Source: Maratus speciosus | Taxonomy: Eukaryota; Arthropoda; Arachnida; Araneae; Salticidae | Length of the DNA: 64,000 nt | Direction: 5' to 3' | NCBI GenBank assembly: GCA_963932465.1 | Contig: OZ010800.1 | Span: 100,149,307 to 100,213,306, forward strand | In this document: positions 61,236 to 64,000 of the stretch, one piece after another | Position numbering within the stretch: position 1 is the first letter of the stretch | How the letters are laid out: each line of letters starts with the position of its first letter | Translations under genes and position numbers: made by a program | Notes under the pieces: generated by a model | What the model was told of the DNA's origin: nothing | What the model saw: only the letters and a program-made list of their open reading frames with translations | Database searches by the model: none

Positions 61236-62223
61236 CTTATGTCGGGCCTACCTAATTTTAATTCCGAACTTACAAACGACACCAAAAATATTTTAATAAA
61301 ATTTTCCTTTTACAATGAAAGGTTAAAGTAATGTGTTTTTAATTTCTAAAAAAGTCGTTTGTAAATTTCGGTGCAGTCAATCATTTCATTATTTTACGAA
61401 CAGAATTCTATGAACTGGAAAGTATTGACGTGACAATTGTGAGGGATAATAATTCCTTTTCTTTATTATGATTCCTTTTTTGTAACGCAACTTAAATAAT
61501 AAAACGCATTTGAGCATTATTTGTTCTCATTTTTATACTTTATTTTCCCCTTTTTTAAATTCTTTCAGTTTGAAATACGATTTTCTTCATTTTCTATGGA
61601 TTTTTTTTTTTTTAATTAAACCCTTTATTATGTACAAAATGTAAAAAAAAAGAAAAACAAAAGGTGGAAAGCTGATGAAATAGAATGTTTAAATTTTTTT
61701 TCGCATTTTCATAGAAAGTTAATTTTTATGATTCGTGTGAAATCTGGTCCTGAAAAGTGCTCATATTTTTAAATCTATTCATTTAAAAAAGAAAAAAATG
61801 GTGTATGGTTCTTCATAGCAAAACTTTTTCATAAAAAATGACACTTGAATTATGTTTCTAGGTTCAGTTGTATTTATTTCATGAAGGGATAACAGCATTT
61901 TTTGCTAAATATAATGTTTTTTTTTTTTTTTTCAAACTTAAAGCTCAATGAGGCATGGGTTAATATTATCCAAATAAGCTGAAGCTTTGCCAATCTCATC
62001 TTCTAGTCTATTGGCAACTTTTTGGGGGTCCCCCCAGAAAAAATTCGAAAATTGATTTCTCGTGAGCACCCTAGTGCATATTCATGTAGATACTGCACTA
62101 ATGCTGCTGTACAACTATCTGGAGTCAGTGCACGTGCATGCTACTTCTTCCCGTCGAATCTCATTGTGCGCGATCTCTCCTAACGCTCTCTCCTTGCTTT
62201 ACCTTATTATATTTTGCATTGTA

Positions 62224-62382
62224 CAGTAGAAACTCGATTTTACGAATTACTCGTTTTTACGAACTGATGTACTGGTCCCAACAAGAATACCATTGAACTA
62301 ATGTCACTCCCATTTACGAACTTTTGATTTTACGAACACATTTTATGAGTCCCATCGAGTTCGTTAAATCGAGCGTCTACTG
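62224..62382. mobile_element. Tigger/pogo-type MITE, copy 2 (complete)
   Basis: TA-CAGTAGAAACTCGATTTTACG at the left and AAATCGAGCGTCTACTG-TA at the right, with TA on both sides (62222-62223, 62383-62384). CAGTAGA-type starts with a CTCGATTTTACGA stretch and TA targets are typical of pogo/Tigger. It is 159 bp, no coding capacity. Confidence 0.85.
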
Positions 62383-62384
62383 TA

Positions 62385-64000
62385 TAACAGTTTCCTATAA
62401 GAGTCCAACATTATTTTATGAGATTATTAATTTCAGGACGATAAACAAATAGTTTTTTTTTATTGGATTTTCGCGAACGTCAGTGTCAAATTGCAGTCAA
62501 AATTCGTTCGCATGTAGTATTTATTGGGTTACATGAGTTCCAAAATCAGATTTTTTTTTTCATTTTTTTTACTTGCAACATCTTACGTCACCAGAAATAA
62601 TGTCTACTTGATGATACGCGTAATACGTTTACTACAGTTTTATTGTGTAATTTGGATATTGTCTCCCAGTTCATTTTTGGAAAACCATTTTTATTCTTCG
62701 ACCCATTACCACTTTTCAACACATGCGACTGCACATTGCTTAATAATCTGTTGGTAAATATCCATTCACTAACTTTGTTTTAGTGTTTGTCTGACATGTG
62801 CCTTCCGCTCCGAATGTGAAAAATCTTCGAATTACTTGGACAGAAGATGATGAATTCAGTATGAGTGATCGTTATTATATAAAACAAGGTTGGAAAATCG
62901 TGAGAGAGAAATCATTGGACAGTAGTGTCGTCACGCCGCGATAGTTCGATTGATGAAATGTAACAGAAATGCAACACACATATATATATGTAATTTTTTT
63001 TTTCAAATTATTTAAATACGATAGGTGTTTTAAATGAAAAACTGTATGAAGTTGGTCAACCATTGTACACGCATGTAAAAAAGTCCTCAATATTCGGTCC
63101 TTTCGGTCACCTAAGTGAGACTATGTTTAAATGGTATCCTAGTTAACAGGGTTGCCACATGTGACTATTTTTATATTCTATTCACACCACTATCTTTATA
63201 ATATAAAATTTTTAGTACATTTTCCTTGCACATGCTGGCAAAGTGTATATGAAATATTTTTGTTTCGAAAAAGTGGTGCGAGGTAGAATTAAACAAATAG
63301 TCACCCGTGGCAGTCCTGCAGTTAATAATCATTAAGTAAAATATGATAACATTTGTTCAATATCTGATTATTAAAATTTTTTAAACACCATGTCTTTCTT
63401 TATTTCCTTTAATTTTCCGTCTTAATACTTTTAATACTGGTTTTATTCCTCAAAAAAGTGTTTTTTGGCGTACTACTTTGGGTTACTACACAGTAAAAAA
63501 AAAGGGCTATAGTTACGCTTAATTTGAGTTTATGAAATGCCAAATAAGGATTAAATATACTCTAAGTTTCGTGTAAACACCGAATTAAGTGTCATGATAC
63601 ACTCAAGACGGTTTAATTTTAATCTTTTAAAGAAATTGTGGAAACCAAACACCAGTTTGGGTGTAAAGTTTTTAAACGACATATGATTCTGACCGCCATT
63701 TTGAAATCTGTTTATATAGCCGTGTTCCAGGGCTCGGATTTTGTTCGAAAATGTTTCTCAGTAATTATCACTGAATAAAAGCACTTAACCAGCTTCTTTT
63801 GCAGTACCTGAGCTGAAAGGTGCCTTCATAGCTCTCACCACTGAAGCATCGCTGAAAAAATGCTCGTCTTCTTTGGCTAATTTCTTTGGAATAGTGTAAG
63901 AACTTAAATCTTACGTTTAACTTCATATTTTTGAAAAATATAATGTATTAATAATGTTTAATGCATATACTACAATCATTTTCCAACCTTTTAATACCTA
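62385..64000. other. gene-free stretch to the window end
   Basis: Unique AT-rich sequence. Frames at 62524-62757 and 62875-63090 show no family resemblance. CACAGTAAAAAAAAAGGG near 63490 looks like a possible MITE end, but no partner was found before the window closes. Confidence 0.4.

Larger units (their letters stand above)
58756..62074 (+). mobile_element. 3.3-kb element with long inverted repeats and unclassified transposase
   Basis: The left arm (58795 onward: AAAAGTTGCCAATTAGTTAG, GAGACTGGCAAAGTTTCAGC, AACATTAACCCGTGCCTCAT) is matched in reverse by the right arm (AAAAAGTTGCCAATAGACTA, GAGATTGGCAAAGCTTCAGC, ATATTAACCCATGCCTCATT, read inward from 62030). The match is clear for about 130 bp and weaker for perhaps 300 bp. 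Outer ends are approximate: GGAGAATCAA at the left, GAGAAATCAA at the right. A broken gene for an unclassified protein lies between. Target duplication not found. Confidence 0.75.

Overview
The window is AT-rich animal nuclear DNA with no intact gene of its own. It looks like a transposon burial ground from an arthropod, most likely a chelicerate such as a spider. That guess rests on the mix of families seen (Jockey LINE, BEL/Pao, Ty3/Gypsy, Penelope-like, piggyBac, hAT, Helitron, pogo/Tigger-type MITEs) and on two broken transposase-like proteins that I remember as common in arthropod gene predictions. The species cannot be fixed from the sequence. All family names come from recognising motifs by eye; no search was run.

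Layout. 1-3.2 kb: end of a TIR element, then an antisense fragment of an unclassified arthropod transposase-like protein (2821-3163). 3.9-6.7 kb: a decayed Jockey LINE. 7.2-9.2 kb: three units of a ~235-bp tandem repeat, split by a 1.3-kb TIR element with TATA on both sides. 10.9-11.6 kb and 16.7-17.1 kb: the same ~150-bp repeat family in opposite orientations. 12-15.7 kb: a palindromic foldback MITE, a TTAA element, an antisense piggyBac pseudogene, a Tigger-like end and a second copy of the first TIR element. 17.6-19.8 kb: a second TTAA element and two more TIR elements. 21.9 kb: one weak candidate for a host terminal exon.

23.3-29.7 kb: a BEL/Pao element with both LTRs but no integrase core, followed directly by an inverted integrase fragment of a second BEL/Pao copy. 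32.6-34.7 kb: about 6.5 units of a 327-bp tandem repeat. 36.2-37.0 kb: a Penelope-type reverse transcriptase split by a 475-bp foldback MITE. 40.3-41.9 kb: a short Helitron with TC and CTAG ends and a hairpin, plus a truncated head-to-tail copy. 43.5-46.4 kb: a Gypsy LTR containing two TTAA elements that share one TTAA, followed by a collapsed internal region in which the start of gag meets the end of integrase.

47.5-48.9 kb: a region with repeated motifs and a perfect 15-bp inverted repeat. 53.3-53.8 kb: a third copy of the first TIR element. 53.9-55.0 kb: a hAT-type element with a perfect 8-bp target duplication, filled with a 31-bp minisatellite. 58.8-62.1 kb: a 3.3-kb element with long inverted repeats and a broken gene for a second unclassified transposase-like protein. 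62.2 kb: a clean Tigger-type MITE.

The genes form no pathway. The useful content is the order of insertions, which can be read from the nesting. The best leads for something poorly described are the long-TIR element at 58.8-62.1 kb and its relative-in-kind at 2.8 kb, because I can place neither protein in a standard transposase superfamily.
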